From: Streptomyces sp. NBC_00162
GTDB taxonomy: Bacteria; Actinomycetota; Actinomycetes; Streptomycetales; Streptomycetaceae
NCBI RefSeq assembly: GCF_024611995.1
Contig: NZ_CP102509.1
Location: forward strand, 5,394,001 to 5,458,000
DNA length: 64,000 nt
Direction: 5' to 3'
The translations under genes and the position numbers were made by a program. Within the stretch, counting starts at the first letter, position 1. Every line of letters begins with the position of its first letter. Below, in pieces: positions 16,068 to 27,032 of the stretch. Under the pieces are notes generated by a model. It had not been told where the DNA came from. It worked only from the letters and a program-made list of their open reading frames with translations, and ran no database searches.

Positions 16068-16544
16068 CTATCGGCTGTCGTCCTCGGCCGCCTGTTCCAC
16101 CAGCGGGATGATCCGCAAGGGCACGGGATTCTCCATGACGATCGCCGTCGAAGCCCGCACGATGCCCTCGAATCCGACGACACGGTCGATCACCCGCTGG
16201 AGATCGGCGTTGGACCGGGCCACGAGCCGGCACAGCATGTCCCCGTGCCCCGTGGTGGTGTGCAGCTCCAGTACCTCCGGCACCCCGTCCAAGTGGGCCC
16301 GTACATCGGCCCCTTGACCCTGTTTGATCTCCAGGGTGGCGAAGGCGGTCACCGGGTACCCGAGGGCCGCCGGATCGACCTGCGGGCCGAAGCCGCGGAT
16401 GACTCCGTTCGACTGAAGCCGGTCGAGACGGGCCTGCACGGTTCCGCGTGCCACCCCCAGACGGCGCGAGGCCTCCAGGACCCCGATCCGGGGCTCGCGG
16501 GCGAGCAGGACGATGAGCCGGCCGTCGAGGTCGTCGATTCCCAT
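16068..16544 (-). CDS. Lrp/AsnC-family regulator, divergent from hppD
   Basis: A 158-residue Lrp/AsnC regulator. The N-terminal HTH (GVLEASRRLGVARGTVQARLDRL) is followed by a RAM ligand-binding domain with HTTTGHGDMLCRLVARS. Such proteins sense amino acids as octamers or dimers. It is transcribed away from 4-hydroxyphenylpyruvate dioxygenase across a 133-bp gap, which suggests control of tyrosine catabolism; the ligand may be an aromatic amino acid. Strong family assignment, inferred target. Confidence 0.93.
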   Translation of the reverse strand: MGIDDLDGRLIVLLAREPRIGVLEASRRLGVARGTVQARLDRLQSNGVIRGFGPQVDPAALGYPVTAFATLEIKQGQGADVRAHLDGVPEVLELHTTTGHGDMLCRLVARSNADLQRVIDRVVGFEGIVRASTAIVMENPVPLRIIPLVEQAAEDDSR

Positions 16545-16578
16545 GAGTGCGCTCCGGGGTCCTCAGAGGTGGTCATAG

Positions 16579-17823
<1,245 letters not shown>

Positions 17824-17834
17824 GACGCGGAGCT

Positions 17835-17864
17835 CCGGCCCCCCGGCTCCCGCCGGGGGGCCGG
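17835..17864. terminator. Bidirectional hairpin between hppD and the TPR gene
   Basis: A perfect 12-bp stem (17835-17846 with 17853-17864) with a 6-nt loop between two convergent genes. Confidence 0.8.
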
Positions 17865-17889
17865 CCCGTACCGCCGCCGAGGGGCTCCG

Positions 17890-19404
17890 TCAGCGGGACG
17901 ACGGGGACGGCTTCGGCTTCGGCGCGGCCGCCGGCTTCGGCTTGGCCGCCTTCGGGAGTTCCGGCATCACCCACGGAGTGGCCGGCTGCATGTTCTCCGG
18001 GCCGCCCGACGGCGGCTGACCGATCGTCGCCAGGGCCGCCTTCGCCAGCGGCGCCCGCAGCGGCGAGAAGTGCGGGTTCGTGCGCATCGCCTCCTGGAGG
18101 TGGCGCCGCGTCGCCGCCTCGTCCCCCAGCCCGCGCTCGATCATCGCCCGGTGGTAGGCGAAGTCGGCGCTGCGCAACCCCAGCTCGGTCGCCTTCGTGG
18201 CGTACTCCAGCGCCGCCGAGTCCTCACCCGTCTTGTGCAGCGCCCAGCCCAGTGCGTCCGCGACCTGCACGCTCTTGTTACGCGACCACTCATCCGACAG
18301 CCGCTTCACCGCCGCCGCCGGATCACCGTGGTCCGCCTCGTACAGGCCCAGCACCACGTCGTCGTCGACGCCGTTCGTGTCGTCCCGCACCGCCAGCGCG
18401 CCCAGCATGTCGTACGGCACGCGCGCCTCCTGCCCCCGGCCCAGCGCGTCCAGCAGCTCCGCCAGCTCCAGCGCCAGCCGCGGCGCCGGAGTGCGCCCCA
18501 GCGCCATCCGGTAGTCCCGGACCGCCTCCCCGCCGCGCCCCAGCGCGGCCAGCGCCCTGGCCCGGCCGCCCAGCGCCTCCGACTGCGCCGGATCCGTCCG
18601 CAGCGCGCCCTCGTACAGCCGCAGCGCCTCCGCCGGGTCACCGCGCTCCCAGGACAGCTCCCCGAGCCGGAACAGCGCGTACGCCTTCTCCGCCGGGGCC
18701 TTCGCCGCGCCCGCCGCGTGCTCCATCGCGACCACCGCGTCCTCGCGCCAGCCGCGGTCCCGGTACACCTGCGAGGCCCTGACGTACGCCGCCAGGCCCG
18801 GCCGCAGCTCCAGCAGCCGCTCCATCGCCTTCTGCGCGGCCTTGTAGTCGCCCAGGCCCGTGTACGCGTCCACCAGCACCGGGTACGCCGTCCACCGCTG
18901 CGCGGACTGCGCCCGTACCAGCTCGCCCCACTTCTTCCCGGTCCCGAAGTCCCGCCGGGCATTGGCCAGCGTGCCCATGCCCGTCATCGCGTCGAAGTTG
19001 CCCTTCTCGGCGGGGCGGACCTCCAGCGACCTCTTCAGGGCCTTCTCCGCCTTCGGGAACCAGGCCGGGTCCGCCGAGCGCCGCGCCTGCTCCAGGTAGG
19101 CGGCGCCCAGGACCGCCCACGAGGCGTCGTCGTCCGGATGCCCGGCGACCCACTTCTCCCGGTCCGCGACCAGCGCCGTCACGTCCACCGCCGCCGCGGG
19201 CGCGCCCATCCCGACCGCCGCCGCGGCCCGTTCGCTCGGTCCCGGCGGGCGGGCGTCGTCGCCGGTCCGGGCCGGCCGGATCAGCAGGGCCCCCGCGATC
19301 AGGACCACCGCGACCGCGGCCGCCACGAGCGTCTTGCGGCCGGTGAAGGTCACGGGCGGCGCCGGGGTGAACGATTCCTCGTCGATACGGTCGATACGGT
19401 CCAT
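17890..19404 (-). CDS. Membrane-anchored tetratricopeptide-repeat protein
   Basis: A 504-residue protein. An N-terminal cytoplasmic stretch (MDRIDRIDEESFTP) leads to one membrane helix (about residues 22-42), and the bulk is outside or in the envelope as helical TPR units (for example WAVLGAAYLEQARR, AYALFRLGELSWERGDPAEALRLYEGAL). The C-terminus is Pro/Lys/Ala-rich. TPR proteins act as protein-interaction scaffolds; the partner is unknown. ATG 19404 was chosen because the in-frame extension upstream overlaps the divergent flavoprotein gene. Confidence 0.88.
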   Translation of the reverse strand: MDRIDRIDEESFTPAPPVTFTGRKTLVAAAVAVVLIAGALLIRPARTGDDARPPGPSERAAAAVGMGAPAAAVDVTALVADREKWVAGHPDDDASWAVLGAAYLEQARRSADPAWFPKAEKALKRSLEVRPAEKGNFDAMTGMGTLANARRDFGTGKKWGELVRAQSAQRWTAYPVLVDAYTGLGDYKAAQKAMERLLELRPGLAAYVRASQVYRDRGWREDAVVAMEHAAGAAKAPAEKAYALFRLGELSWERGDPAEALRLYEGALRTDPAQSEALGGRARALAALGRGGEAVRDYRMALGRTPAPRLALELAELLDALGRGQEARVPYDMLGALAVRDDTNGVDDDVVLGLYEADHGDPAAAVKRLSDEWSRNKSVQVADALGWALHKTGEDSAALEYATKATELGLRSADFAYHRAMIERGLGDEAATRRHLQEAMRTNPHFSPLRAPLAKAALATIGQPPSGGPENMQPATPWVMPELPKAAKPKPAAAPKPKPSPSSR

Positions 19405-19465
19405 GGGCTCACTGTGCGTCAATATGAAGAGCTCTCCGAGGTGTCCGAAGCCGGTCGCGGCCGTG

Positions 19466-19494
19466 TTCACACCGATGGCCCCCGGTGTCACGCT
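19466..19494 (+). promoter_or_regulatory. Candidate promoter of the flavoprotein gene, leaderless
   Basis: TTCACA (19466-19471), a 17-bp spacer and CACGCT (19489-19494), then 6 bp to the ATG at 19501. Consensus-based inference. Confidence 0.4.
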
Positions 19495-19500
19495 GGCCCC

Positions 19501-20883
19501 ATGGATGACGACCTCTTCGCACGTCTGCGCACGAGCCTGCTTGCGGGGCTCCCGGCCGAGGCACTGCTCACCGACCCCCAGGTGACCGCCTCCTACGCCA
19601 CCGACATGGCCAGCTTCTGCGCTGCGGGCACCCCCGCAGCCGTCGTCCTGCCCCGGACCGTCGAGCAGGTCCAGCACGTGATGCGCACCGCCACCGCCCT
19701 ACGGATCCCCGTGGTCCCGCAGGGCGCCCGTACGGGCCTGTCGGGCGGCGCCAACGCCTCCGACGGCTGCATCGTGCTGTCCCTCGTCAAGATGGACCGG
19801 ATCCTGGAGATCTCCGCCGTCGACCGGATCGCCGTCGTCGAACCGGGAGTGGTCAACGCCGTGCTCTCGCGCGCCGTCGCCGAACAGGGCCTGTACTACC
19901 CGCCCGACCCCTCCAGCTGGGAGCAGTGCACCATCGGCGGCAACATCGGCACCGCCTCCGGCGGGCTGTGCTGCGTCAAGTACGGGGTCACCGCCGAGTA
20001 CGTGCTGGGCCTCGACGTGGTCCTGGCCGACGGGCGGCTGATGAGTACGGGCCGGCGTACCGCCAAGGGCGTCGCCGGATACGACCTCACCCGGCTCTTC
20101 GTGGGCTCCGAGGGCAGCCTCGGCATCGTCGTCCGGGCCGTCCTCGCGCTGCGGCCGGCGCCGCCCAGGCAGCTCGCGATGGCCGCGGAGTTCCCCTCCG
20201 TCGCGGCCGCCTGCGAGGCCGTCTGCGCCGTCATGGAGGCGGGCCTGACCCCCTCGCTGCTGGAGCTGATGGACCGTACGACCGTCCGGGCCGTCAACGA
20301 GCTCGGGAAGATGGGCCTCCCGGAGGACACCGAGGCCCTGCTGCTCGCCGCCTTCGACACCCCGCACGCCCCCGGGGACCTCGCGGCCGTGGGGGAGCTG
20401 TGCACGGCCGCCGGAGCCACCGCCGTCGTCCCCGCCGAGGACCAGGCGGAGTCCGAACTGCTGCTCCAGGCCCGCCGGATGTCCTTCCCCGCGCTGGAGG
20501 CGCTGCGGCCGGCGACGATGATCGACGACGTGTGCGTACCGCGCTCGCGGCTCGCCGAGATGCTGGACGGGACGGCCGCGATCGCCCGCGCCCAGAACCT
20601 GCTCATCGGGGTCTGCGCGCACGCGGGCGACGGCAACACCCACCCGATCGTCTGCTTCGACCCCGCCGACGAGGACGAGACGCGGCGGGCCCGTGAGTCC
20701 TTCGGCGAGATCATGGCGCTGGGGCTGTCGCTCGGCGGGACCATCACCGGCGAGCACGGGGTGGGCGTGCTGAAGAAGGAGTGGCTGGCCCGCGAACTCG
20801 GCCCGGTGGGGCTGGAGATGCAGCGGGCCGTCAAGGCCGCGTTCGACCCGCTGGGCCTGCTGAATCCGGGCAAGCTCTTCTGA
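19501..20883 (+). CDS. FAD-linked oxidase, GlcD (glycolate oxidase) family
   Basis: A 460-residue flavoprotein of the vanillyl-alcohol-oxidase/GlcD type that oxidises 2-hydroxy acids such as glycolate or D-lactate. The FAD-binding PCMH domain spans about residues 30-215 (VVPQGARTGLSGG and TIGGNIGTASGGL bind FAD), and the C-terminal cap carries HAGDGNTHP and GTITGEHGVGVLKKEWL. No GlcE or iron-sulfur GlcF partner is adjacent, so it may be a stand-alone D-lactate/glycolate dehydrogenase. It diverges from the TPR gene. Confidence 0.93.
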   Translation: MDDDLFARLRTSLLAGLPAEALLTDPQVTASYATDMASFCAAGTPAAVVLPRTVEQVQHVMRTATALRIPVVPQGARTGLSGGANASDGCIVLSLVKMDRILEISAVDRIAVVEPGVVNAVLSRAVAEQGLYYPPDPSSWEQCTIGGNIGTASGGLCCVKYGVTAEYVLGLDVVLADGRLMSTGRRTAKGVAGYDLTRLFVGSEGSLGIVVRAVLALRPAPPRQLAMAAEFPSVAAACEAVCAVMEAGLTPSLLELMDRTTVRAVNELGKMGLPEDTEALLLAAFDTPHAPGDLAAVGELCTAAGATAVVPAEDQAESELLLQARRMSFPALEALRPATMIDDVCVPRSRLAEMLDGTAAIARAQNLLIGVCAHAGDGNTHPIVCFDPADEDETRRARESFGEIMALGLSLGGTITGEHGVGVLKKEWLARELGPVGLEMQRAVKAAFDPLGLLNPGKLF

Positions 20884-20906
20884 TCCCTCTGATCCCTCGG
20901 CCGGCA

Positions 20907-21386
20907 TCACAGCTCCCCGTCGGCCGACTCGTCCGACGGCCAGGGGTCGCGCAGCCACAGCTCGTCTGCCGGGGTCGGGGCGAGCAGCGCGGCCAGCGCG
21001 GCGTCCAGGCCCAGCCGCTCGGCCTCGGTGCCGGGCGGGACGATGCGCAGGGTGCGTTCCAGCCAGGCCGACACGGAGGCGGCGGGGGCCTCCAGCAGGG
21101 CGTCGCCGTCGGGCGAGCTGAGCGCCATGCAGAGCACCGCCTTGTTGTCGATCTTGGTGGGCCAGATCCGGACGTCGCCGTGGCCGCACGGGCGGAACAC
21201 CCCCTCGACCAGCAGTTCGCGGGCGAAGGTCCAGTTGACGGGGGCGTTGGAGCCGGTGTGGAAGGTGATGTGGACGGCGTACGGGTCGTCCGTGAGGTAG
21301 AGGAGCCGCGCGGGTACGGCGATGCTGCGCTCGGGGGACAGGACCAGCTTGAGTTCCAGCTCGCGCTCGATGACGGGGTGGTGCAT
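20907..21386 (-). CDS. SsgA-like sporulation/cell-division protein (SALP)
   Basis: A 159-residue SsgA-like protein, a family confined to spore-forming actinomycetes that steers septum placement and spore-wall assembly. The typical strand pattern is clear: ELELKLVLS, PVPARLLYLTDDPYAVHITFHTG, WTFARELLVEGVFRPCGHGDVRIWP and ALSSPDGDALLEAPAASVSAWLERT. It is longer than SsgB (about 137) because of an acidic/Trp-containing tail. Which of the several paralogues it is cannot be decided here. Confidence 0.93.
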   Translation of the reverse strand: MHHPVIERELELKLVLSPERSIAVPARLLYLTDDPYAVHITFHTGSNAPVNWTFARELLVEGVFRPCGHGDVRIWPTKIDNKAVLCMALSSPDGDALLEAPAASVSAWLERTLRIVPPGTEAERLGLDAALAALLAPTPADELWLRDPWPSDESADGEL

Positions 21387-21644
21387 GACGGCCTCACTTC
21401 GGTTCGGTGCGCGGGGCCGGATCGCGCCCCACACCCGGAGAGAGCCGCAGTGTGCCCGGGTATGACGCGACTTCGGGCGGGGAATCGAAGGTTGGCCGAT
21501 TTCTGTCGGGTGACCGAAAACAGCCGCATGGCCCGAGGTTCGCCCGAAGGTTTGCAATCTCCCGTTACCGGACCTGTCGGGGGGCGGTTCTTGGCTATGG
21601 TCCTGCCTTGCACATGCCTCAAGCCACGATCGGAGTTGGGGACA

Positions 21645-22931
21645 TTGACGGCCTCCCCTGGTGACGGCGAGCACGCGGCCCGCGAGGGCTACTACCCCGA
21701 TCCGTCCATCCCCGGGTACGTCCGGTACTGGAACGGTGCCGCCTGGGTTCCGGGTACGAGCCGCCCTGCCCCGGCCCCGGTCCCGGTCTCCGTGGAGGAG
21801 ACGGGGCCGGTGTTCCTGGACCAGACCTCGGCGACGGCGGCGGTGGCGGATGACGCTGCCGAGCGGGCCGTGGAGCGGGCCGTCGAGCGGGCTGCGGAGC
21901 AGGTGGTGTGGCAGGCCGACCGCGTTCACCAGGCCGGCTTCGGCGGGCCGCGCGACCATCGGGTGTCGTGGGGCAGCCCGCCCGAGCCGGAACCCGAGCC
22001 GGAGCCGGAGCCGGCACGCGAGCCCGAGCCGGCACGCGAGCCCGAGCGGGAAGCCCCGCGTCCGGCTCGGGCCCCGGCCGCCGGGATCTCCCTCGCCCGT
22101 ACGCCGTCGGCCGCGGCCGGGATCCTGTCGGCCCGCTCCCCGGCGGCAGCGGCGGCTCCGGCTCCGGCTCCGGCCCCCGCATGGCCCGATGCGCCCGGCG
22201 GGTCCGGCGGCTCCGGCCGGTCCGGTCTGACGTCCTGCTGGCCCGAGTCGGCGCCCGCCGCCGCGGAGCCCCCGCCCGCCGCGGTCCGCCCCGAGCCCTG
22301 GCCGCCCCGGTCCGCCGGCGTGCGCCCGTCGATCCCGGCCACCAGAGCGGCGGCCCCGGCCACCAAGCAGGCCGCCCCGGCGGAGCCCCGGGCCGAGGCC
22401 CCGGCGACCCGTCGGGAGGGCGCCGGCACACCTCGGGCCGTGTTCGAGCGGATGGCCGAGCGCGCCGTGCGCCCCGCCGGCCTGGTCCGCCGGGCCGTGG
22501 CCCGCGCCGTGGACTCCCTCGTCCTCGCGGCGGTCGCGGCCGCGGCCGCCTGGCCCCAGATCCCCGCCGCCACCGCCCACGTCCAGGCCAAGGTGGACGC
22601 CGCCCGCACGAGCGGCGGCAGCACCACCGTCTGGCTGCTCGACGGGACCATCACGGGCCAACTCGGCCTGGTCCTCGGCGTGGTCCTGCTCTTCGGCGTC
22701 TTCTACGAGGCCCTGCCCACCGCCCGTTGGGGCCGCACCCCGGGCAAGAAGCTGCTCGGCGTGCGGGTGCTGGCCGCCGCCACCCTGCGCCCGCCCACCG
22801 TCGGCGCGTCCCTGCGCCGCTGGCTGGTGTTCGCCTTCCTCGGCCTCCCCGGCAGCCTCTGGTGCCTCGTGGACCGCCCGCGCCGCCGGGGCTGGCACGA
22901 CAAGGCCGCGAAGACGTACGTGGCCCGCTAG
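21645..22931 (+). CDS. DUF2510/RDD-family membrane protein
   Basis: A 428-residue protein. Residues ~10-40 form a DUF2510 module (REGYYPDPSIPGYVRYWNG) and a long Pro/Glu/Ala-rich, probably disordered linker follows. The C-terminal RDD domain (about 280-425) has three hydrophobic helices with the PGKKLLGVRVL motif between the second and third. RDD proteins are thought to be ion or small-molecule transporters or assembly factors. The start is a TTG (21645) preceded by GGAGTTGGGG; no ATG or GTG in frame fits the family N-terminus. Confidence 0.88.
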   Translation: MTASPGDGEHAAREGYYPDPSIPGYVRYWNGAAWVPGTSRPAPAPVPVSVEETGPVFLDQTSATAAVADDAAERAVERAVERAAEQVVWQADRVHQAGFGGPRDHRVSWGSPPEPEPEPEPEPAREPEPAREPEREAPRPARAPAAGISLARTPSAAAGILSARSPAAAAAPAPAPAPAWPDAPGGSGGSGRSGLTSCWPESAPAAAEPPPAAVRPEPWPPRSAGVRPSIPATRAAAPATKQAAPAEPRAEAPATRREGAGTPRAVFERMAERAVRPAGLVRRAVARAVDSLVLAAVAAAAAWPQIPAATAHVQAKVDAARTSGGSTTVWLLDGTITGQLGLVLGVVLLFGVFYEALPTARWGRTPGKKLLGVRVLAAATLRPPTVGASLRRWLVFAFLGLPGSLWCLVDRPRRRGWHDKAAKTYVAR

Positions 22932-23051
22932 GCCCCGTCCGGGGGCGCCCTGGGGGCGTCTCGGGGGTGTCCTGGGGGCGCCGGACCGGCTCGTCCCCCG
23001 GATGGACGCCGTCCCGTTGCGGGGTTGACGGAGCCGGGTTCGACTCGGGCC

Positions 23052-23771
23052 ATGAGTACCGACCAGCCGCCGCCGGGCGAACCGCCGGAGGAAGACCCGT
23101 TCCGCAAGAAGCCCCAGGAACCGACGCCTCCGTCGGGCGGCTCGCCGTACGGCTCGCCGCCCCCCGGCCCCCCGCCCCCCGGCGGCGCGGGCGGCGGCGG
23201 ATATCCGCCCCCGCCTCCGCCCCCGTACGGCGGTGGCGGCGACCCGTACGGTGGGAGCGGCGGCTACGGCATGCCCGATCCGCTCGCGGGGATGCCCCCG
23301 CTCGCCGACTTCGGCAAGCGGCTCGCCGCCCGCGTCATCGACGTGATCATCGTCGCCGTGCCGCTGTTCCTCATCCAGCTGGCCTTCGGCACCAAGCGGT
23401 ACATGGTCGAGACGAACCAGGGCGAGGACGTCAGCGAGGTCTTCACGCGGTCCTACAGCGGCAGCGGCCTGATCATGACGCTGATCTCGATCGTCGCGTA
23501 CGTCGGCTACGACTGGTGGTTCACCAAGAAGAACGGCCAGACGGTCGGCAAGAAGGCGCTGGGCCTGCGCGTCGCGATGCTCAACGACGGCAGCGTCCCG
23601 CAGTCCAACGCGTCCCTCGCCCGCGCCGCCGTGCTCTGGCTGCCGACGCTGATCTGCTGCTTCTGCCTGTGGCCGATCGCGCTGATCGTCTCGATCCTGG
23701 TGGACAAGCCGTACAAGCAGGGCCTCCACGACAAGGTGGCCAAGACGGTGGTGGTGCAGTCCACCACGTAG
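23052..23771 (+). CDS. RDD-family membrane protein with Pro/Gly-rich N-terminus
   Basis: A 239-residue protein. Residues 1-85 are Pro/Gly/Tyr-rich and probably disordered, and the RDD domain with three membrane helices follows (ADFGKRLAARVIDVIIV begins helix 1; QTVGKKALGLRVAML follows helix 2). It sits in tandem with another RDD gene, a common arrangement in Streptomyces. It has no obvious enzymatic role and may interact with the upstream protein. Confidence 0.9.
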   Translation: MSTDQPPPGEPPEEDPFRKKPQEPTPPSGGSPYGSPPPGPPPPGGAGGGGYPPPPPPPYGGGGDPYGGSGGYGMPDPLAGMPPLADFGKRLAARVIDVIIVAVPLFLIQLAFGTKRYMVETNQGEDVSEVFTRSYSGSGLIMTLISIVAYVGYDWWFTKKNGQTVGKKALGLRVAMLNDGSVPQSNASLARAAVLWLPTLICCFCLWPIALIVSILVDKPYKQGLHDKVAKTVVVQSTT

Positions 23772-23775
23772 TCCC

Positions 23776-24099
23776 TCAGTGGTGAACGGGATGTTCGGCA
23801 GCGGCCGTCCGGGGTTCGGGTACCCGGGCGGCCGTCGGCGTGTCCTCGTACGGGAGGTGCGCGGGGACGGGCGCGGGGGCCGGGGTGGCCGCGGCCGAGC
23901 CGGGGCGGGCCGCGTGACGGCCCCGGCGCCTCGGGAGCGGCACGGTGACGGCGACGAGCAGACCGAGCGCGAGGGCGGCCGCGGAGATGACCGCGATCCC
24001 GAACCCCGAACTCGTCTGCGAAAGCAGCAGCATGGCGATCGTCGACACGACGACGGTGGCGGACCCGTAGGCGAGCTGTGCGGCAGTCGGACGCGGCAT
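23776..24099 (-). CDS. Small hypothetical membrane protein
   Basis: A 107-residue protein with two membrane helices (about residues 8-27 and 32-53) and a basic, then Ala/Pro-rich, cytoplasmic tail. It faces the RDD gene head to tail with only 4 bp between the stops. ATG 24099 has GAGGA upstream at a somewhat long distance; TTG 24141 is an alternative start. Family not recognised. Confidence 0.7.
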   Translation of the reverse strand: MPRPTAAQLAYGSATVVVSTIAMLLLSQTSSGFGIAVISAAALALGLLVAVTVPLPRRRGRHAARPGSAAATPAPAPVPAHLPYEDTPTAARVPEPRTAAAEHPVHH

Positions 24100-24514
24100 G
24101 GCGATATCCGTCCTCAGGGAGGGGAGGGGGAGTCGGCTCAACTCGGTCGCGCGTCAAGTGACTCTACGACGGGGGATGCCCGAGCGGAACCGCCAGTAAG
24201 CGTGACCTAACCCACGGTGCCGGAGCACAGGGGGCGCACGGGGTCATTCCGCACGCCCGTGGCGGACCCGAAATGCCCTGCGGAGGCGCGAGACGGCGCC
24301 CGTGACGCGCCCTTCGCCCCATATGGCAGCGGAACGTCCGAATAGCGGAACTGGCTGACCGCATAGTGCAGTTGTAAGGAACAAGTCAAGGTCTGTCTTT
24401 TCTTTCGACTCTCCGGTCAAATGTCGTCACTTGAGACGCGCGCCGCGCGGAACCCCCCGCTCCTATGGAGACGTTCCGACCAACGCTGCGGCCGCGGGAG
24501 GGGAACGACATCAA
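24100..24514. other. Intergenic region ahead of the M6 protease
   Basis: 415 bp without a gene I can support. The segment 24360-24460 is unusually A/T-rich for this genome (runs such as TCTTTTCTTTCG) and probably contains the protease promoter. No clear -35/-10 pair could be fixed. Confidence 0.5.
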
Positions 24515-26920
24515 GTGACCAGCAATTCCGCCAGACGGCGTGCGCTCCGCGCGACCGCCGTCGCCGTGACCATGGCCGCCACCGCGGCATCGGGCGCCTT
24601 CTTCTTCTCGGCCCAGGCCGACAACAAGGGCCCCGGAGCCCCGGCGGCCGACCGCCAGGACCCGACCGCTCCTTCGAAGGTCGTCGAGCACGACCTCAAG
24701 GGCCCGTTCAGTGAGCAGCAGGCGCAGCAGCGCAAGGCCGCCCTGGACCAGGTGCTGACGGGCAAGAAGGACGTCGAGCAGCGCGGTGCTTCCAAGGTCG
24801 TCAAGCTCGATGACAAGAAGTACGTCGAGCTCGGCCGCGAGAAGACCGACAAGATCTTCACGATCCTCGTCGAGTTTGGCGACCAGGTCGACGACACGAC
24901 CATGTTCGACCCGGACGGCCCGGGCCCGAAGCCGCCGGTCCAGAAGTACGGCGGCACCCCCGGCCCGATGCACAACACGATCGCCGAGCCGGACCGCGCC
25001 AAGGACAACAGCACCGCCTGGCGCAAGGACTTCAGCCGCGACTACTTCCAGGAGCTGTACTTCGGTACGGGTCAGGGCAAGGACTCGCTGAAGACCTACT
25101 ACGAGAAGACCTCCTCGGGCCGCTACTCGGTCGAGGGCGAGGTCGCCGACTGGGTCAAGGTCCCGTACAACGAGGGCCGTTACGGCTCCAACTACTGCGG
25201 CCAGACCAACTGCTCCAACGTGTGGGACACCGTCAAGGACGGCGTCACGGCGTGGACGGAGGCCCAGAAGAAGGCGGGCAAGACCGACGCGCAGATCAAG
25301 GCGCAGCTGGCCCAGTACGACCAGTGGGACCGCTACGACTTCGACGGCGACGGCAACTTCAACGAGCCCGACGGCTACATCGACCACTTCCAGATCGTCC
25401 ACGCGGGCGAGGACGAGTCGGCCGGCGGCGGCGTGCAGGGCACGACCGCGCTGTGGGCGCACCGCTGGTACGCCTACGGCACCGCGGCGGGCAAGGCCGG
25501 CCCGGAGAACAACAAGGCCGGCGGCACCCAGATCGGTGACACCGGCATCTGGGTCGGCGACTACACGATGCAGCCGGAGAACGGCGGCCTCGGCGTCTTC
25601 GCGCACGAGTACGGCCACGACCTCGGCCTGCCGGACCTCTACGACACCTCCGGTGGCGGCGAGAACTCGGTCGGCTTCTGGTCCCTGATGTCGGCTGGCT
25701 CCTGGCTCGGCACCGGCAAGGACTCCATAGGCGACCTCCCGGGCGACATGACGGCCTGGGACAAGCTGCAGCTGGGCTGGCTGAACTACGACACGGCCAA
25801 GGCCGCGACGAAGTCCACCCACAAGCTGGGCGTGTCGGAGTACAACACCAAGGACAAGCAGGCGCTGGTCGTCGAGCTGCCGAAGAAGCAGGTCAAGACC
25901 GACGTCGTCGCTCCCGCCGAGGGCTCCTCGCAGTGGTGGAGCAACATGGGTGACGACCTCAAGAACACCCTCACCCGCTCCGTGGACCTGACGGGCAAGA
26001 CGTCCGCCGCCCTGTCCCTCAAGGGCTGGTGGGACATCGAGGCCGAGTACGACTTCCTCTACACCGAGGTGTCCACCGACGGCGGCGCCAACTGGACCGT
26101 CCTCGCCGGCACCGCCGACGGCGTGGCCCTCCCGGTCGACGCGGGCGGCAGCCCGTCGCTGACCGGTGTCTCGGGTGCCTGGAAGAACCTGAACTTCCCG
26201 CTCGACGCCTACGCGGGCAAGAAGGTCGACCTCCGCTTCCGCTACCAGACGGACGGCGGCGCGGGCGGCAAGGGCTTCACCGCCGACGCCGTCAACATCA
26301 CCGCGGACGGCGCCACGCTGTTCACCGACGGCGCCGAGAGCGGCGACAACGGCTGGACCGGCAAGGGCTTCTCGCGCATCGGCGGCGGCTTCACCAAGGA
26401 GTACGCGCAGTACTACCTGGCCGAGAACCGCCGTTACGTCTCGTACGACTCCACCCTCAAGGTGGGCCCGTACAACTTCGGCTTCGGCAACACCAAGCCG
26501 GACTGGGTCGAGCACTACCCGTACCAGGACGGTCTGCTGATCTGGCAGTGGGACACCAGCCAGAAGGACAACAACACCAGCGTCCACCCGGGCCAGGGTC
26601 TGATCCTGCCGATCGACGCCAACGCCAAGCCCATGAAGTGGGCGGACGGCACCCTGCTGCGGAACAAGATCCAGCCGTACGACGCTGCCTTCAGCGCCTA
26701 CTCGACGGACGCGTTCACGCTGCACAAGAACGGCGAGTCGCTGTTCCTGAAGCCGAAGCCCGCCAACCTGGTCTTCGACGACCACAAGGGCAAGTACTAC
26801 TACGACGAGAACCCGACCGGCTCGGTGAAGGTCACTGACACCAACACCAAGATCAAGATCGCCAAGGAGACCTACGACGGTCTCGTCATGACGGTCGAGG
26901 TCGGTCCCGCCTCGAAGTAA
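24515..26920 (+). CDS. Secreted immune inhibitor A-type metalloprotease (M6)
   Basis: An 801-residue exported protease. A basic N-terminus (residues 3-13) and hydrophobic core form a signal peptide with cleavage near AQA. The zinc motif HEYGHD lies in GVFAHEYGHDLGLPDLYD, with the met-turn-like SLMSAGSW after it. DFDGDGNFNEPDG is a calcium-type loop. The second half is a beta-rich accessory region typical of M6 peptidases, which degrade proteins outside the cell. GTG 24515 has GGGAGGGG upstream; earlier codons in the frame do not give a signal peptide. Confidence 0.95.
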   Translation: MTSNSARRRALRATAVAVTMAATAASGAFFFSAQADNKGPGAPAADRQDPTAPSKVVEHDLKGPFSEQQAQQRKAALDQVLTGKKDVEQRGASKVVKLDDKKYVELGREKTDKIFTILVEFGDQVDDTTMFDPDGPGPKPPVQKYGGTPGPMHNTIAEPDRAKDNSTAWRKDFSRDYFQELYFGTGQGKDSLKTYYEKTSSGRYSVEGEVADWVKVPYNEGRYGSNYCGQTNCSNVWDTVKDGVTAWTEAQKKAGKTDAQIKAQLAQYDQWDRYDFDGDGNFNEPDGYIDHFQIVHAGEDESAGGGVQGTTALWAHRWYAYGTAAGKAGPENNKAGGTQIGDTGIWVGDYTMQPENGGLGVFAHEYGHDLGLPDLYDTSGGGENSVGFWSLMSAGSWLGTGKDSIGDLPGDMTAWDKLQLGWLNYDTAKAATKSTHKLGVSEYNTKDKQALVVELPKKQVKTDVVAPAEGSSQWWSNMGDDLKNTLTRSVDLTGKTSAALSLKGWWDIEAEYDFLYTEVSTDGGANWTVLAGTADGVALPVDAGGSPSLTGVSGAWKNLNFPLDAYAGKKVDLRFRYQTDGGAGGKGFTADAVNITADGATLFTDGAESGDNGWTGKGFSRIGGGFTKEYAQYYLAENRRYVSYDSTLKVGPYNFGFGNTKPDWVEHYPYQDGLLIWQWDTSQKDNNTSVHPGQGLILPIDANAKPMKWADGTLLRNKIQPYDAAFSAYSTDAFTLHKNGESLFLKPKPANLVFDDHKGKYYYDENPTGSVKVTDTNTKIKIAKETYDGLVMTVEVGPASK

Positions 26921-26946
26921 TTCGGTAAAACCGCAGGTCAAAGCAT

Positions 26947-26982
26947 GATCGGCCGTCGCCCTCTAGCGGGCGGCGGCCGATC
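26947..26982 (+). terminator. Hairpin terminator after the M6 protease
   Basis: A 15-bp stem (26947-26961 with 26968-26982, one G-U pair) and a 6-nt loop, 26 bp past the stop. Confidence 0.8.
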
Positions 26983-27032
26983 GCGTTTAGATGCGTGGTG
27001 CGAGTTTCTTATTGACGGGGGAGATGACAGCC